Of a DNA stretch of 64,000 bases, positions 26,915 through 36,779 are shown piece by piece. The first letter of the stretch is position 1; every line of letters begins with the position of its first letter. The DNA is from Sphingopyxis sp. (GTDB lineage: Bacteria; Pseudomonadota; Alphaproteobacteria; Sphingomonadales; Sphingomonadaceae), in assembly GCA_017745175.1 (NCBI GenBank), contig JAGHZY010000010.1, positions 1 through 64,000 on the forward strand. Reading direction: 5' to 3'. The notes beneath the pieces are model-generated. The model was not told the DNA's origin. It was given only the letters and a program-made list of their open reading frames with translations, and did not search any database. A program made the position numbers and the translations under genes.

Positions 26915-28777
26915 TCAGCCTAGTCCGAAGGCAACGGCTGTCCAGTAAGTGATTCCAGCAGCGGCATAGGCGAGCAGGAACAAATAGCCAACCATGAAGA
27001 GTGGCCATTTCCATCCGTTTGTCTCGCGCCGGGTGATTGCGATCGTCGAAATGCACTGCGGCGCGAAGACGAACCAAGCGAGGAAGGCGAGCGCAGTGGC
27101 GATGCTCCACTTGCCTTGCAGCCGTTCGCCGAGCGACTGCGCCATGGCCTCTTCGTCGTCGCCGGCATCGATCGCATTCGCGGTCGCCATCGCCGACACC
27201 GCGACCTCGCGCGCCGCCATCGCGGGGATCAGCGCGAGCGCGATGTCGTGGTTGAAACCGATGGGCTTGACGATCACCTCGAGCCCGCTCGCGATGCGGC
27301 CGGCAACGCTATATTCGACCTGGCTTTCGCCTTCGGGCGCCTGCGGAAAGGTCAGCAACAGCCACAGCACGACGGTGGTCATCGCGATGATCGTGCCCGC
27401 GCGGCGAAGGAATATCCACGCACGCTGCCACAGGCCGAGCGCGATGTCGCGCCACCGCGGCATCTGGTAACGCGGCATTTCCATCATGAAGCCGGCCGCG
27501 CTGCCCTTCGCCACAGTACGGCGCAGGACATAGGCGACGACCAGCGCGCCGACGATGCCGGCGAGATAGAGGCCGAACAGCACAAGACCCTGCAGTCCGA
27601 CGGGCGTGCCGCCGACCGTGCGATTCGGGATGAAGGCGGCGATGATCAGCGCATAGACGGGCAGCCGCGCCGAACAGGTCATCAGCGGCGCGATCAGGAT
27701 CGTCGTCAGCCGGTCCTTCTCGTCGGGGATCGCGCGCGTCGCCATGATCCCCGGCACCGCGCAGGCGAAGCTGGAGAGGAGCGGGATGAAGCCGCGCCCC
27801 GACAATCCGACCTTGCCCATCAACCCGTCCATCAGGAAGGCGGCGCGCGTCATGTAGCCCGACGCCTCGAGCAGCAGGATGAAGAGGAAGAGGATCAGGA
27901 TCTGCGGGAGGAAGACGACGACCGCGCCGACCCCCGCGAGCAGGCCTTCGACGACCAGCCCGCGCAGGAAATTGTCGGGGAAGGTCGCAACCACCCATTG
28001 CTGCAGCACGCCGATCCCGCCCTCGAGAAAATCGGCGGGCGCCTCGGCGGCGGCATAGACCGCCTGGAACATGACGAACATCAGTGCAAGCAGGATGGCC
28101 ATGCCGGCGACCGGATGCAGCACGACATTGTCGACGCGCTGTGTCCAGCGGCGTACCGGCGTCTCGCTGAGGATCGCCGCGCGTGCGATGCCGCGGGCAC
28201 GCCGATGGAGCGAGGCGTCATTGGCCCCGGCCGGAGTGGCGACGTCCCCGGCGGCGGGCGAGCGGATCGCGCCGTCGACCGCGGCGAGCAGGTCGGCGAG
28301 CCCGCGCTTGCGCACCGCGACCGTGGGCACGACCGGCACGCCGAGTTCGCGCGACAGCCGTTCGGCGTCGAGCGTCAGCCCGTCGCGCTCGGCAAGATCG
28401 ACCATGTTGAGCGCGACGACGGTCGGCAGGTTCAGCGCGATCAATTCGAGCGCGAAGCAGAGATGGTTGTCGAGGTTGGCGGCGTCGAGCACGACGATCA
28501 GCGCGTCGGGCCGCTTTTCGCCGTCCTGCCGGCCGAGCACGACGTCGCGCGTCACCGCCTCGTCGAGGCTGGCGGGGGTCAGGCTGTAGGTGCCGGGCAG
28601 GTCGATCAGCGACATCGGTCGGCCGTCGGCAAAGCTCGCATGCCCTGCTTTCCGCTCGACGGTGACGCCCGGGTAGTTGGCGATCTTCTGTCTCGCGCCG
28701 GTCAGCGCGTTGAACAGGCTCGACTTGCCGGCATTGGGATTGCCGACGAGCGCGATCGAGGGAATCGCGCCGGTCAT
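26915..28777 (-). CDS. feoB: Ferrous iron transport protein B
   Basis: IALVGNPNAGKSSLFNALTGARQKIANYPGVTVERK; LPGTYSL; multi-TM C-terminus. Confidence 0.95.
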   Translation of the reverse strand: MTGAIPSIALVGNPNAGKSSLFNALTGARQKIANYPGVTVERKAGHASFADGRPMSLIDLPGTYSLTPASLDEAVTRDVVLGRQDGEKRPDALIVVLDAANLDNHLCFALELIALNLPTVVALNMVDLAERDGLTLDAERLSRELGVPVVPTVAVRKRGLADLLAAVDGAIRSPAAGDVATPAGANDASLHRRARGIARAAILSETPVRRWTQRVDNVVLHPVAGMAILLALMFVMFQAVYAAAEAPADFLEGGIGVLQQWVVATFPDNFLRGLVVEGLLAGVGAVVVFLPQILILFLFILLLEASGYMTRAAFLMDGLMGKVGLSGRGFIPLLSSFACAVPGIMATRAIPDEKDRLTTILIAPLMTCSARLPVYALIIAAFIPNRTVGGTPVGLQGLVLFGLYLAGIVGALVVAYVLRRTVAKGSAAGFMMEMPRYQMPRWRDIALGLWQRAWIFLRRAGTIIAMTTVVLWLLLTFPQAPEGESQVEYSVAGRIASGLEVIVKPIGFNHDIALALIPAMAAREVAVSAMATANAIDAGDDEEAMAQSLGERLQGKWSIATALAFLAWFVFAPQCISTIAITRRETNGWKWPLFMVGYLFLLAYAAAGITYWTAVAFGLG

Positions 28778-29022
28778 GCCGCGGGCTCCACTTCGATCGC
28801 CGCAGCCTGCCGGGCGCGGATGATCACCTTCATGCGCCCGACGGTGAGCGCGAGCGGATCGCGCGAGAAAATGCTGCCGCGGTGCAGCGGGGTGACCTCG
28901 CATCCTTCCATCAGGCCGAATTCGCGGAGGCGTCGTCCCTCATGATCGGACATGGCATTCCAGTCGATCCGGGCGATCCGCACCGCCACGCCGAGCGGCG
29001 ACTTGTCGAGCAAAGCTGTCAT
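28774..29022 (-). CDS. feoA: Ferrous iron transport protein A
   Basis: 82 aa; RRLREFGLMEGCEVTPLHRGSIFSRDPLALTVG; overlaps feoB start. Confidence 0.9.
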   Translation of the reverse strand: MTALLDKSPLGVAVRIARIDWNAMSDHEGRRLREFGLMEGCEVTPLHRGSIFSRDPLALTVGRMKVIIRARQAAAIEVEPAA

Positions 29023-29079
29023 TTGCGAGCGATTATCAATAACAGCAGGCGAGCGCCAGCCCCGCCTTGCATTTAATGA

Positions 29080-29745
29080 TCACCGGCCGGGGTAACGCAG
29101 CCGTCCCACGAAGCGCGCGAGGCTGGGGCGCTCGCCGCCGCGCGCGGCGCGGCGGTGCTTCCAGCTCTCGAACCGCATCACCTGATCGATCCGGCGCGCG
29201 AGGAAGGCGCGGGTTTCGGCGAAGCCTTCGCTTTCGTCGTTCAGGAACACCGCCATCGCCGAGCCATAGACGGCACCGAGGATCGCGCGCTTGCTGTAGT
29301 GATTATAATCGGTCGCGGTATCGCCCGCGAGGCGCCACATATGGTCGGCGGCGCGCCAGCCGAGCTTCGCGGCATGCGGCGCATTGGTCGGCAGCGCGAG
29401 CAGCGCCAGCGCGCGCCGCAGCGATTCGCGGTTTGCGGCGAGCAGGTCGATCCGCGTCTCGACGAGCGTGGTGATCCGTTCGCGAATCTTCAGCATAGCG
29501 AGCTTTTCGGCCGGCCAGCGCTGTTCCATTTGCGCGTCGATATCGGCGAACCAGGCGTCGACCATGTCGCGACTGCCGCCGGGAAAGGCGAGGCGCGCGA
29601 CGTCGGGATCGACGCCGGTGCGCGCGGCGGCATCGGCGAGCGCGGTGCCGCCGAAACCGTCGAACGCCGCCGAGGCCGCGATCAGCGGCGCGAGTGCGGC
29701 GCGAATTTCGTCGAGGGTCGGGTCGGCGGGAAGGATCGAGGCCAT
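29080..29745 (-). CDS. COQ9 family protein
   Basis: TALADAAARTGVDPDVARLAFPGGSRDMVDAWFADID; DHMWRLAGDTATDYNHYSKRAILGAVYG. Confidence 0.88.
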   Translation of the reverse strand: MASILPADPTLDEIRAALAPLIAASAAFDGFGGTALADAAARTGVDPDVARLAFPGGSRDMVDAWFADIDAQMEQRWPAEKLAMLKIRERITTLVETRIDLLAANRESLRRALALLALPTNAPHAAKLGWRAADHMWRLAGDTATDYNHYSKRAILGAVYGSAMAVFLNDESEGFAETRAFLARRIDQVMRFESWKHRRAARGGERPSLARFVGRLRYPGR

Positions 29746-29750
29746 AAGCG

Positions 29751-30662
29751 TCAGATAGGCCGCGCCGCGCGGTTCGGCAACCGGATCAGCACCAGCGCGG
29801 CGCCGACCATCATCCCGCCGAAAATGTCGATGGCGGAGAGCGTCTCGCCGAACCCGATCCAGCCGGTCAGCGCCGCGAACGCCGGCTGGACGAGGAGGGT
29901 CAGCCCGATCACCAGCGGCGAGAAGCGCGGCAGCGACCAGATTATCAGCCCCTGGCCGACGACCTGGCTCAGCAGCGCCAGCAGGATCAGCGGCGTCCAG
30001 TTCTGCGGCATTACCGCCTCGCCGAGCGCAAGCGCGGTGCCGAGCAGGATCGGCACGCACACCGCCGAGGCGATCGCGAGCGCGGTCCACGGCGCGAGTT
30101 CGCCGCGCACGCGCTGCATCAGGATGACATAGCCCGTGTAGAGCACCCCCGCGAGCAGGCTCAGAAGATCGCCGACGAGATAGTCGGGCGACAGTTCATA
30201 ACTCTGCCCCATGAGCAGCGCCGATCCGGCGAAGGCGAGCAGGATCGCAAGCGCCTGTCCGCCGCGCGGGAGCGTCCGGGTCTGGAAAATCGTCCAGAGG
30301 GCGAGCAGCAGGCTCGCGCAATTGCCGAACAGGGTCGCGTTGGCGACCTTGGTCTGGAGGATGCCGAGGTGTCACGCGACGAGATCGAGCGCGAAGAAAA
30401 TGCCCGCCGCCGCGGCGACCAGCAGCGCGGGGCGTGGCGGCATCCGTCCGCCGGTCTCGCGCCATGCAAAGAGCAGCAGCAGCGGCAGCGCGAGCGTCAT
30501 CCGCCAGAAGGCCGACGCGGTGGGCCCGGTATCGGCCATCCGGACGAGCATCGCGCCGAGCGACAGCGCGATGTTGCCGCCGAGCAGGGCGGCGAAGGCC
30601 CATCGGCGGCCGTGTCCGCCGGCCACGGGCATCGCGCCGGCGCTGTCCTTCTTCGCTGTCAT
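29751..30662 (-). pseudogene. DMT-superfamily (EamA) transporter interrupted by in-frame TGA
   Basis: ORFs 30372..30662 and 29751..30212 are in the same frame; sequence reads FFALDLVA-*-HLGILQTKVANATLFGN with TGA (minus strand of tca 30372-30374) where TGG (Trp) is expected. Confidence 0.8.
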
Positions 30663-30775
30663 TTAGATTTTCTTTTGCTACTCACCATTGTGCCGATGCC
30701 GCGTCGTCCATAGCTTCGCGGGCCATAGCGGCGGCCGCAGGGGTCGCCCATGAAAAAGTGAAACGTGGAGGAACC

Positions 30776-31861
30776 ATGGCCGTATCGCTGTTCGATCCGA
30801 TCAAGCTGGGCGCCATCGAGGCGTCGAACCGCATCATCATGGCGCCGCTGACGCGCGGCCGGGCGGGGCCGGGCTTCGTGCCCAACGAGCTCGCGCTCGA
30901 ATATTATCGACAGCGCGCCTCGGCGGGGCTGATCATTTCCGAAGCGACGGGCATCTCGCAGGAAGGGCTCGGCTGGCCGAGTGCACCGGGCCTGTGGACC
31001 GATGCGCAGGTCGAAGGCTGGAAGCCGGTGACCGACGCGGTGCATCAGGCCGGCGGGCGCATCGTTGCGCAGCTCTGGCACATGGGCCGCGTCGTCCATT
31101 CGGTGTTCAACGACGGCAAGCCGCCCGTTTCGGCGTCGGCGACGCAGGCACCCGGCAAGGCGCACACCCATGTCGGCCGCCTCGAATATGAAGTCGCGCG
31201 CCCGCTCGCGCTCGGCGAAATCCCGCGCGTGATCGCCGATTATGTCAAGGCGGCCGAAAATGCGAAGCGTGCCGGCTTCGACGGCGTGCAGCTGCACGGC
31301 GCGAACGGTTATCTGATCGATCAGTTCCTGCGCGACGGGTCGAACCTGCGCGACGACGACTATGGCGGCCCGGTCGAAAACCGCATCCGTCTGCTGCGCG
31401 AAGTGACCGAGGCGCTGATCGGCGTGTGGGGCAAGGATCGCGTCGGCGTGCGCCTGTCGCCCAATGGCGATACGCAGGGCGTCGATGACAGTGCGCCCGA
31501 AAAGCTGTTCCCGATCGCCGCCGCGGCGCTCGACGCGCTCGGCATCGCCTTCCTCGAACTGCGCGAGCCGGGTCCCGACGGCACCTTCGGGCGGACCGAC
31601 GTGCCGAAACAGTCGCCCTCGATCCGCGCGGCGTTCAAGGGCCCGTTGATTCTCAACAGCGACTATGATGTCGCGCTCGCCGAACAGGCGCTCGCGAGCG
31701 GCACCGCCGATGCGATCGCCTTCGGCCGGCCGTTCATCGGCAACCCCGATCTGGTCGAACGGATCAGGAGCGGCGCCGCCTGGGCGGCCGACAATCCGCA
31801 GACCTGGTACTCGCCGGGTCCCGAGGGCTATACCGACTATCCGGCGCTGCAGCTGGCGTAA
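30776..31861 (+). CDS. Old yellow enzyme family alkene reductase (NADH:flavin oxidoreductase)
   Basis: NRIIMAPLTRGRAGPGFVPNELALEYYRQRASAGLIISEAT; GANGYLIDQFLRDGSN; IAFGRPFIGNPDL. Confidence 0.93.
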   Translation: MAVSLFDPIKLGAIEASNRIIMAPLTRGRAGPGFVPNELALEYYRQRASAGLIISEATGISQEGLGWPSAPGLWTDAQVEGWKPVTDAVHQAGGRIVAQLWHMGRVVHSVFNDGKPPVSASATQAPGKAHTHVGRLEYEVARPLALGEIPRVIADYVKAAENAKRAGFDGVQLHGANGYLIDQFLRDGSNLRDDDYGGPVENRIRLLREVTEALIGVWGKDRVGVRLSPNGDTQGVDDSAPEKLFPIAAAALDALGIAFLELREPGPDGTFGRTDVPKQSPSIRAAFKGPLILNSDYDVALAEQALASGTADAIAFGRPFIGNPDLVERIRSGAAWAADNPQTWYSPGPEGYTDYPALQLA

Positions 31862-31870
31862 GACCTGTGT

Positions 31871-31900
31871 GATCCGGACGACCCCGGGGCCGTCCGGATC
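31871..31900. terminator. Hairpin between convergent genes
   Basis: GATCCGGACG/CGTCCGGATC perfect 10-bp stem, loop accccggggc. Confidence 0.65.
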
Positions 31901-32513
31901 ATCCCCTTTCGGCAAGCGCCTTGTCGACGATCCTCGCCCCGACGGGGCCGAGGATATTACCGCCGAAGCGGAACAGCACGAACGCTGCGGCAAAGAGCAG
32001 CACCGGCTCGATGAAGAAGGCGATGATCGCCGCGATCACCAGGCCGAAGACCAGCGCCATAAAACCGCCCGAGAGCTCGGCCTGGCCCTTCGGCCCCAGC
32101 TCGACCGTGCGCGGCCCCTTTGAATCCCACCATTTTGCCGTGACGATCGTCTTGCGGCCTGCCGTTTTCGGCTGCGGGCGCTGCGCGCTGCGCGCCGGCT
32201 GTGACGGGGCCGTGCCTCTGGGTTTCTGGCCCCATGGCTGCTTGCGGTTCATTTCGGCGACGGCGGCTGCCATCCGCGTGTCGGGCGGCCGCGCGGCCGC
32301 GCGCTGCGGCGCGGCCTCGACAGCCATCGGCGCGGATTCGGCCGGCGTCTGCCGCACCGCAGGCCGGATCGGCTCCACGCCGAGATTGCGATCGTGAAGA
32401 TCCATCCGCTCGGCGGCGCTCAGCGGGGTCTGTCCGGTTTCCCTGTCGATCACCACCAGCCGCCCGCCGCGCTCGACGACAGAAAAACGGCTGGGAGGCG
32501 GTCGATCAACCAA
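31899..32513 (-). CDS. Hypothetical protein with C-terminal TM segments
   Basis: 204 aa; low-complexity Pro/Ala N-terminal region then [31 protein letters not shown]. Confidence 0.65.
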   Translation of the reverse strand: MVDRPPPSRFSVVERGGRLVVIDRETGQTPLSAAERMDLHDRNLGVEPIRPAVRQTPAESAPMAVEAAPQRAAARPPDTRMAAAVAEMNRKQPWGQKPRGTAPSQPARSAQRPQPKTAGRKTIVTAKWWDSKGPRTVELGPKGQAELSGGFMALVFGLVIAAIIAFFIEPVLLFAAAFVLFRFGGNILGPVGARIVDKALAERG

Positions 32514-32931
32514 TGCCGAATTGTTCCTTCAGCGCGAGCATGGCGAGCGCGGCCTTCGCCGCCTCGCCGCCCTTATCCTTGCGCGTCCTGTCGGCGCGCG
32601 CAAGCGCCTGTTCTTCATTCTCGACCGTCAATATGCCGTTGCCGATCGCGAGGCCGTCGAGCGTCAACGCCATGATGCCGCGCGCGCTTTCGTTCGACAC
32701 GACCTCGAAATGATAGGTTTCGCCGCGGATCACGACGCCCAATGCGACATAGGCATCGTAGCGTCCGCTGTCGGCTGCGAGCGAAATCGCGGCCGGAACC
32801 TCGAGCGCGCCGGGGACGGTCACCGTCTCGTGGCTGTGCCCCGCGGTGTCGAGCGCGCTGCGCACGCCGTCGAGCAGCATGTCGTTGAGGTGGCTGTAGA
32901 AACGGGCTTCGACGATCAGGACATGCGCCAT
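32506..32931 (-). CDS. ribH: 6,7-dimethyl-8-ribityllumazine synthase
   Basis: [52 protein letters not shown]. Confidence 0.95.
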   Translation of the reverse strand: MAHVLIVEARFYSHLNDMLLDGVRSALDTAGHSHETVTVPGALEVPAAISLAADSGRYDAYVALGVVIRGETYHFEVVSNESARGIMALTLDGLAIGNGILTVENEEQALARADRTRKDKGGEAAKAALAMLALKEQFGIG

Positions 32932-34205
32932 CAGGCTTCTCCGGGAATGGGGCGTTCGCCGACCACCGACAGGCCATAGCCTTCGAGCCCGACGATATTG
33001 CTGTGGGTGGGGGTGAGCAATTCCATTGCATGGACGCCAAGGTCGGCAAGGATCTGCGCGCCGATGCCATAGGTGCGAAGGTCCATGCTCCCGCTCGGCG
33101 CGGGGAGCGTCTCGGCGTCTGCCGATCCGGGCAGCGGGCGCATCAGCATGACGATCACGCCTGCGCCGGCCTCGCCGACGGCGTCCATCGAACGCTGCAG
33201 GCGGCGCTTCTTCGGGCCCGGACGGCCCATGATGTCGTCGAAGATCGACACCGGATGCATGCGGACGAGCGTCACGCCCTCGGGATCGACGGGTCCCTTC
33301 TGCAGCACCAGATTGACCGTGCCGTCGATCTTGTTGCGATAGGATTTGAGGCGCCAGTCGCCGCCGTAATCCGATTCGAACGGATCGTCGGACACGCATT
33401 CGACCAGCCGGTCGCTGCGATTGCGATACGCGATCAGGTCGGCGATCGTCCCGATCTTCAGCCCGTGACGCCGCGCGAAGGGAATCAGGTCGTCGAGCCG
33501 TGCCATCGTGCCGTCGTCGTTCATGATCTCGCAGATCACGCCCGACGGGTTGAGCCCCGCGAGCCGGCTGATATCGACCGACGCCTCGGTGTGGCCGGCA
33601 CGCACAAGCACGCCGCCGTCGCGCGCGATCAGCGGGAAGATATGTCCGGGGGTGACGATATCGTCGCGCGTCTTGCCCGCGTCGATCGCGACCGCGACGG
33701 TGCGCGCGCGGTCGCCCGCCGAAATACCCGTGGTGACGCCCTCGCGGGCCTCGATCGAGGTGGTGAAGGCGGTCTCGTGCCGCGTCCCGTTGTTGCGGCT
33801 CATCAGTTCGAGCCCGAGCGTGTCGACACGCGCCTTTGTGAGCGTCAGGCAGATCAGGCCGCGACCGTGCGTCGCCATGAAGTTGATCGCGTCGGGGGTC
33901 GCCATCTGCGCGGGAATGACGAGGTCGCCTTCATTCTCGCGGTCCTCGTCGTCGACGAGGATGAACATGCGGCCGTTGCGCGCCTCGGCGATAATCTCTT
34001 CGGGGCTCGCCATCGGCGACAGGTCGCTGCCGTTCGCCAGCCAGTTCTCGAGTTTGCGCAGCGTATCCGCGGTCGGGTTCCAGCCCGGCGAATCGAGGTC
34101 GCGCAGGCTGTTGGCATGAAGCCCGGCGGCACGGGCGAGGCCCGAGCGGGACATGGCGCCGTCGTCGACGATGGCGCGGATACGATCGATGAGCTGTGTA
34201 GACAT
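32931..34205 (-). CDS. ribB: 3,4-dihydroxy-2-butanone-4-phosphate synthase (RibBA-like) with N-terminal HTH-like domain
   Basis: RibB core [42 protein letters not shown]-terminal [56 protein letters not shown] resembles XRE-type HTH. Confidence 0.9.
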   Translation of the reverse strand: MSTQLIDRIRAIVDDGAMSRSGLARAAGLHANSLRDLDSPGWNPTADTLRKLENWLANGSDLSPMASPEEIIAEARNGRMFILVDDEDRENEGDLVIPAQMATPDAINFMATHGRGLICLTLTKARVDTLGLELMSRNNGTRHETAFTTSIEAREGVTTGISAGDRARTVAVAIDAGKTRDDIVTPGHIFPLIARDGGVLVRAGHTEASVDISRLAGLNPSGVICEIMNDDGTMARLDDLIPFARRHGLKIGTIADLIAYRNRSDRLVECVSDDPFESDYGGDWRLKSYRNKIDGTVNLVLQKGPVDPEGVTLVRMHPVSIFDDIMGRPGPKKRRLQRSMDAVGEAGAGVIVMLMRPLPGSADAETLPAPSGSMDLRTYGIGAQILADLGVHAMELLTPTHSNIVGLEGYGLSVVGERPIPGEA

Positions 34206-34226
34206 GTCCGCGATGTCTCACACTGA

Positions 34227-34255
34227 AATGTGATTGTCAATCAGGATATCACATT
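34227..34255. promoter_or_regulatory. Inverted repeat spanning putative -35 of the HTH-RibB gene
   Basis: AATGTGAT (34227-34234)/ATCACATT (34248-34255); between them the minus strand carries TTGACA and a nested TGATTG-T-CAATCA palindrome. Confidence 0.55.
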
Positions 34256-34262
34256 GTGCCGA

Positions 34263-34883
34263 TCATTTCGGCCCGAAGCTCGGTCCGAATTCGCGCGTCG
34301 CCGCATCGGCCTTGGCATTGAGCAGCGCGAGCAGCTGGCCCGAACGGTCGTCGCGCTTGGCATAGTCGCGCGCCGACATGCCGGCGATATGATCTGCCTT
34401 GTCGGGGTTGGCGCCGCGGCGCACGAGCAGGCTGACCATGCTGTTGTTTTTCGCCTGTACCGCAAGAATCAGTGCGGTTTCGCCGCGCCGGTTCGTCTGG
34501 TCGATCGGCGCCTTCTCCCGCAGCAGCTCGTCGGCGCCATCGGTGAAATTGAGGAGGGCGGCGTGCATCAGCGGCGTGACGCCCTGCCGGTCGGCGATCG
34601 ACGGATCGGCGTCCTTGGCGAGCAGGAAGCGCAGCCAGCTGGTATCGCGCCGCTTGGTGACAATGATCAGCGCGGTTTCGCCGTTGTCCGGATTGCGCGA
34701 GTTGACGAACGAGGGATCGTCCTTCAGCGCGTCGGTCGCCTTGGTGCCGTCGCGGCTCTCGACCGCCTGCAAAAAGGCATAGCCGCCGCGATACTGTGCC
34801 TGTGCGGGGCTGATCAACAGGCCGGCCGCGACAATCGGCGCGACAAGGAACGAGGCAAGGCGGAATTCCGCGCGGCGAAACAT
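34263..34883 (-). CDS. Ankyrin-repeat exported protein
   Basis: Signal peptide; NGETALIIVTKRRDTSWLRFLLAKDADPSIADRQGVTPLMHAAL repeats. Confidence 0.85.
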   Translation of the reverse strand: MFRRAEFRLASFLVAPIVAAGLLISPAQAQYRGGYAFLQAVESRDGTKATDALKDDPSFVNSRNPDNGETALIIVTKRRDTSWLRFLLAKDADPSIADRQGVTPLMHAALLNFTDGADELLREKAPIDQTNRRGETALILAVQAKNNSMVSLLVRRGANPDKADHIAGMSARDYAKRDDRSGQLLALLNAKADAATREFGPSFGPK

Positions 34884-34970
34884 GGCTGGGCGACCCCCGG
34901 GACAATTTGTCCGCCGCTCGCGCGACGACAAAGGTTGATTTTCGGCGGCTGGCCGACCAAGGCTGGCCGC

Positions 34971-35615
34971 ATGATGAACATCGCAAATATGGGACAAAGG
35001 CTCGTCCGTGCAAGCCTGATCGTCGCTTTTGCCGCGGCGCTCGCCGGATGCAATGGCGCGGGCGAAGGCGCGCCGGCCAAGCCGCCGCTCGAAGGCGCGC
35101 GGATCGGCGGCGCCTTCGCGCTCACCGACCAGAATGGCAAGGTCGTGCGCGACAGTGATTTCGCGGGCAAATATCGGCTGATCTATTTCGGCTACAGCTT
35201 CTGCCCCGACATCTGCCCGGTCGACCTGCAAAAGCTGATGCGCGGCCTGTCGCAGTTCGAAAAGGCCGACGCGGCTCGCGGTGCGAAGGTCCAGCCGCTC
35301 TTCATCACCGTCGATCCCGAACGCGACACGCCCGACGCATTGAAGCCCTTCGTCGCGCGCTACCATCCGCGTCTGCTCGGCCTCACCGGCACCCCCGAAC
35401 AGATTGCCGCGGTCGCAAAAGCCTTTGTCGTGACCTACAACAAGGTGCCGGGCTCGGCGCCCGACCGCTATCTGATGGCGCACAGCCAGCTCGCTTTCCT
35501 GATGGATCCCGACGGCAAGCCGCTCGCGCTGCTGCCGCTCGACGACCCCTCGTCCGATATCGACGAGGGCGCGCCCGACAAGGTCGCGGCCGAGCTGGCG
35601 AAATGGGTCAAATAA
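34971..35615 (+). CDS. SCO family lipoprotein (SCO1/SenC)
   Basis: AALAGC lipobox; LIYFGYSFCPDICPVDLQKL CxxxC; FITVDPERDTP. Confidence 0.93.
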   Translation: MMNIANMGQRLVRASLIVAFAAALAGCNGAGEGAPAKPPLEGARIGGAFALTDQNGKVVRDSDFAGKYRLIYFGYSFCPDICPVDLQKLMRGLSQFEKADAARGAKVQPLFITVDPERDTPDALKPFVARYHPRLLGLTGTPEQIAAVAKAFVVTYNKVPGSAPDRYLMAHSQLAFLMDPDGKPLALLPLDDPSSDIDEGAPDKVAAELAKWVK

Positions 35616-35617
35616 CG

Positions 35618-36064
35618 ATGGCGGGGGCGACATCGGAGCGCCCCTTCTGGGAAGCGCCGCTCGCCAGCCTCGACGCGGGGCAGTGGGAGGCGCTGTGCGA
35701 CGGCTGCGGCAAATGCTGCCTCCACAAGCTCGAGGATGAGGATACGGGCCGCGTCTATCCGACCAATGTCGCGTGCCGCCTGCTCGACCTCACCACCGCG
35801 CGCTGCGGCGACTACCGGCATCGCCGCCGCCATGTTCCCGATTGCCTGACGCTGACGAAGGCCAAGGTTGCCGATATCGAATGGCTGCCGCAGACCTGCG
35901 CCTACCGTCTGCGCGCCGAGGGCGCGCCGCTGCCCGGCTGGCATTATCTCGTCTGCGGCGATCGCGATGCGGTGCACCGCGCGGGCGAGTCGGTCGTCGG
36001 CTGGACCGTCGGTGAGGATGTCGCCGGACCGCTCGAGAATCATCTTGTCGAACGCATCGTCTGA
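35618..36064 (+). CDS. YcgN family cysteine cluster protein (UPF0260)
   Basis: PFWEAPLASLDAGQWEALCDGCGKCCLHKLEDEDTG. Confidence 0.92.
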   Translation: MAGATSERPFWEAPLASLDAGQWEALCDGCGKCCLHKLEDEDTGRVYPTNVACRLLDLTTARCGDYRHRRRHVPDCLTLTKAKVADIEWLPQTCAYRLRAEGAPLPGWHYLVCGDRDAVHRAGESVVGWTVGEDVAGPLENHLVERIV

Positions 36065-36776
36065 CTTCGCGCCCGAGGGTCCCCATATCCGGGTGGGCGA
36101 CGAGGCGTGGCCGGTGCGTGTCGTGCGGCATGCGCAGTCGCGCCGTTATCGGCTCGTCTTCGACGGCGCGCGCGGCGAGCTCAGGCTGACGGTTCCGCGC
36201 CGCGCCAACGAACGCGCGGCATTGAAATGGGCCAGCGAGCAGCAGGCGTGGCTGGTCGAACAGGTCGGCAAGGCGGCGCTGCCCGTCATCGTCGGCCCCG
36301 GCGCATCGCTACCCTTTCTCGGTGTCGAACGTCATATCGACTGGACCGCGACTGCGCCGCGCGCGATTCGTCTCGGCGGCGATAGCCTGCACGTCGGTGG
36401 TCCGCCCGAAACCGTCGGCCGGCGCATCGAACGCTGGCTGAAAGGACAGGCGCTCGACCTGATGGAGCGCGAAAGCCGCGAAATCGCGGCCGTCGCGGGC
36501 CTGTCGGTCGGCCGCGTCGGGGTCGGCGATCCGCGCAGCCGCTGGGGCAGCTGCACGCATGACGGCGACCTGCGCTACAGCTGGCGGCTCATCATGGCGC
36601 CGCATCATGTCCGGCGTGCAACCGTCGCGCACGAGGTCGCGCACCTTCGGCATATGGACCATGGCCCCGCCTTCCACGCGCTCGTCGACGAGCTGCACGA
36701 TGGCGATGTCGCCGCGGCGCGGGGCTGGCTGCGCCGCGAAGGGCGCGCGCTCCACCGCTACCGCTTCGCGGCCTGA
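36045..36776 (+). CDS. YgjP-like/SprT-related metal-dependent hydrolase (DUF45)
   Basis: VGDPRSRWGSCTHDGDLRYSWRLIMAPHHVRRATVAHEVAHLRHMDHGPAFHAL; TTG start assumed. Confidence 0.85.
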   Translation: MSNASSDFAPEGPHIRVGDEAWPVRVVRHAQSRRYRLVFDGARGELRLTVPRRANERAALKWASEQQAWLVEQVGKAALPVIVGPGASLPFLGVERHIDWTATAPRAIRLGGDSLHVGGPPETVGRRIERWLKGQALDLMERESREIAAVAGLSVGRVGVGDPRSRWGSCTHDGDLRYSWRLIMAPHHVRRATVAHEVAHLRHMDHGPAFHALVDELHDGDVAAARGWLRREGRALHRYRFAA

Positions 36777-36779
36777 GCT

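Noticed and set aside
30372-30374. TGA as selenocysteine codon in the DMT transporter
   Set aside because: The expected residue from the EamA motif is Trp, not Cys, and no SECIS-like requirement is plausible for this family.
34227-34255. CRP/FNR site (TGTGA..TCACA) upstream of ribB
   Set aside because: Half-site spacing is far larger than the 6-nt CRP/FNR spacer; retained only as a generic inverted repeat.
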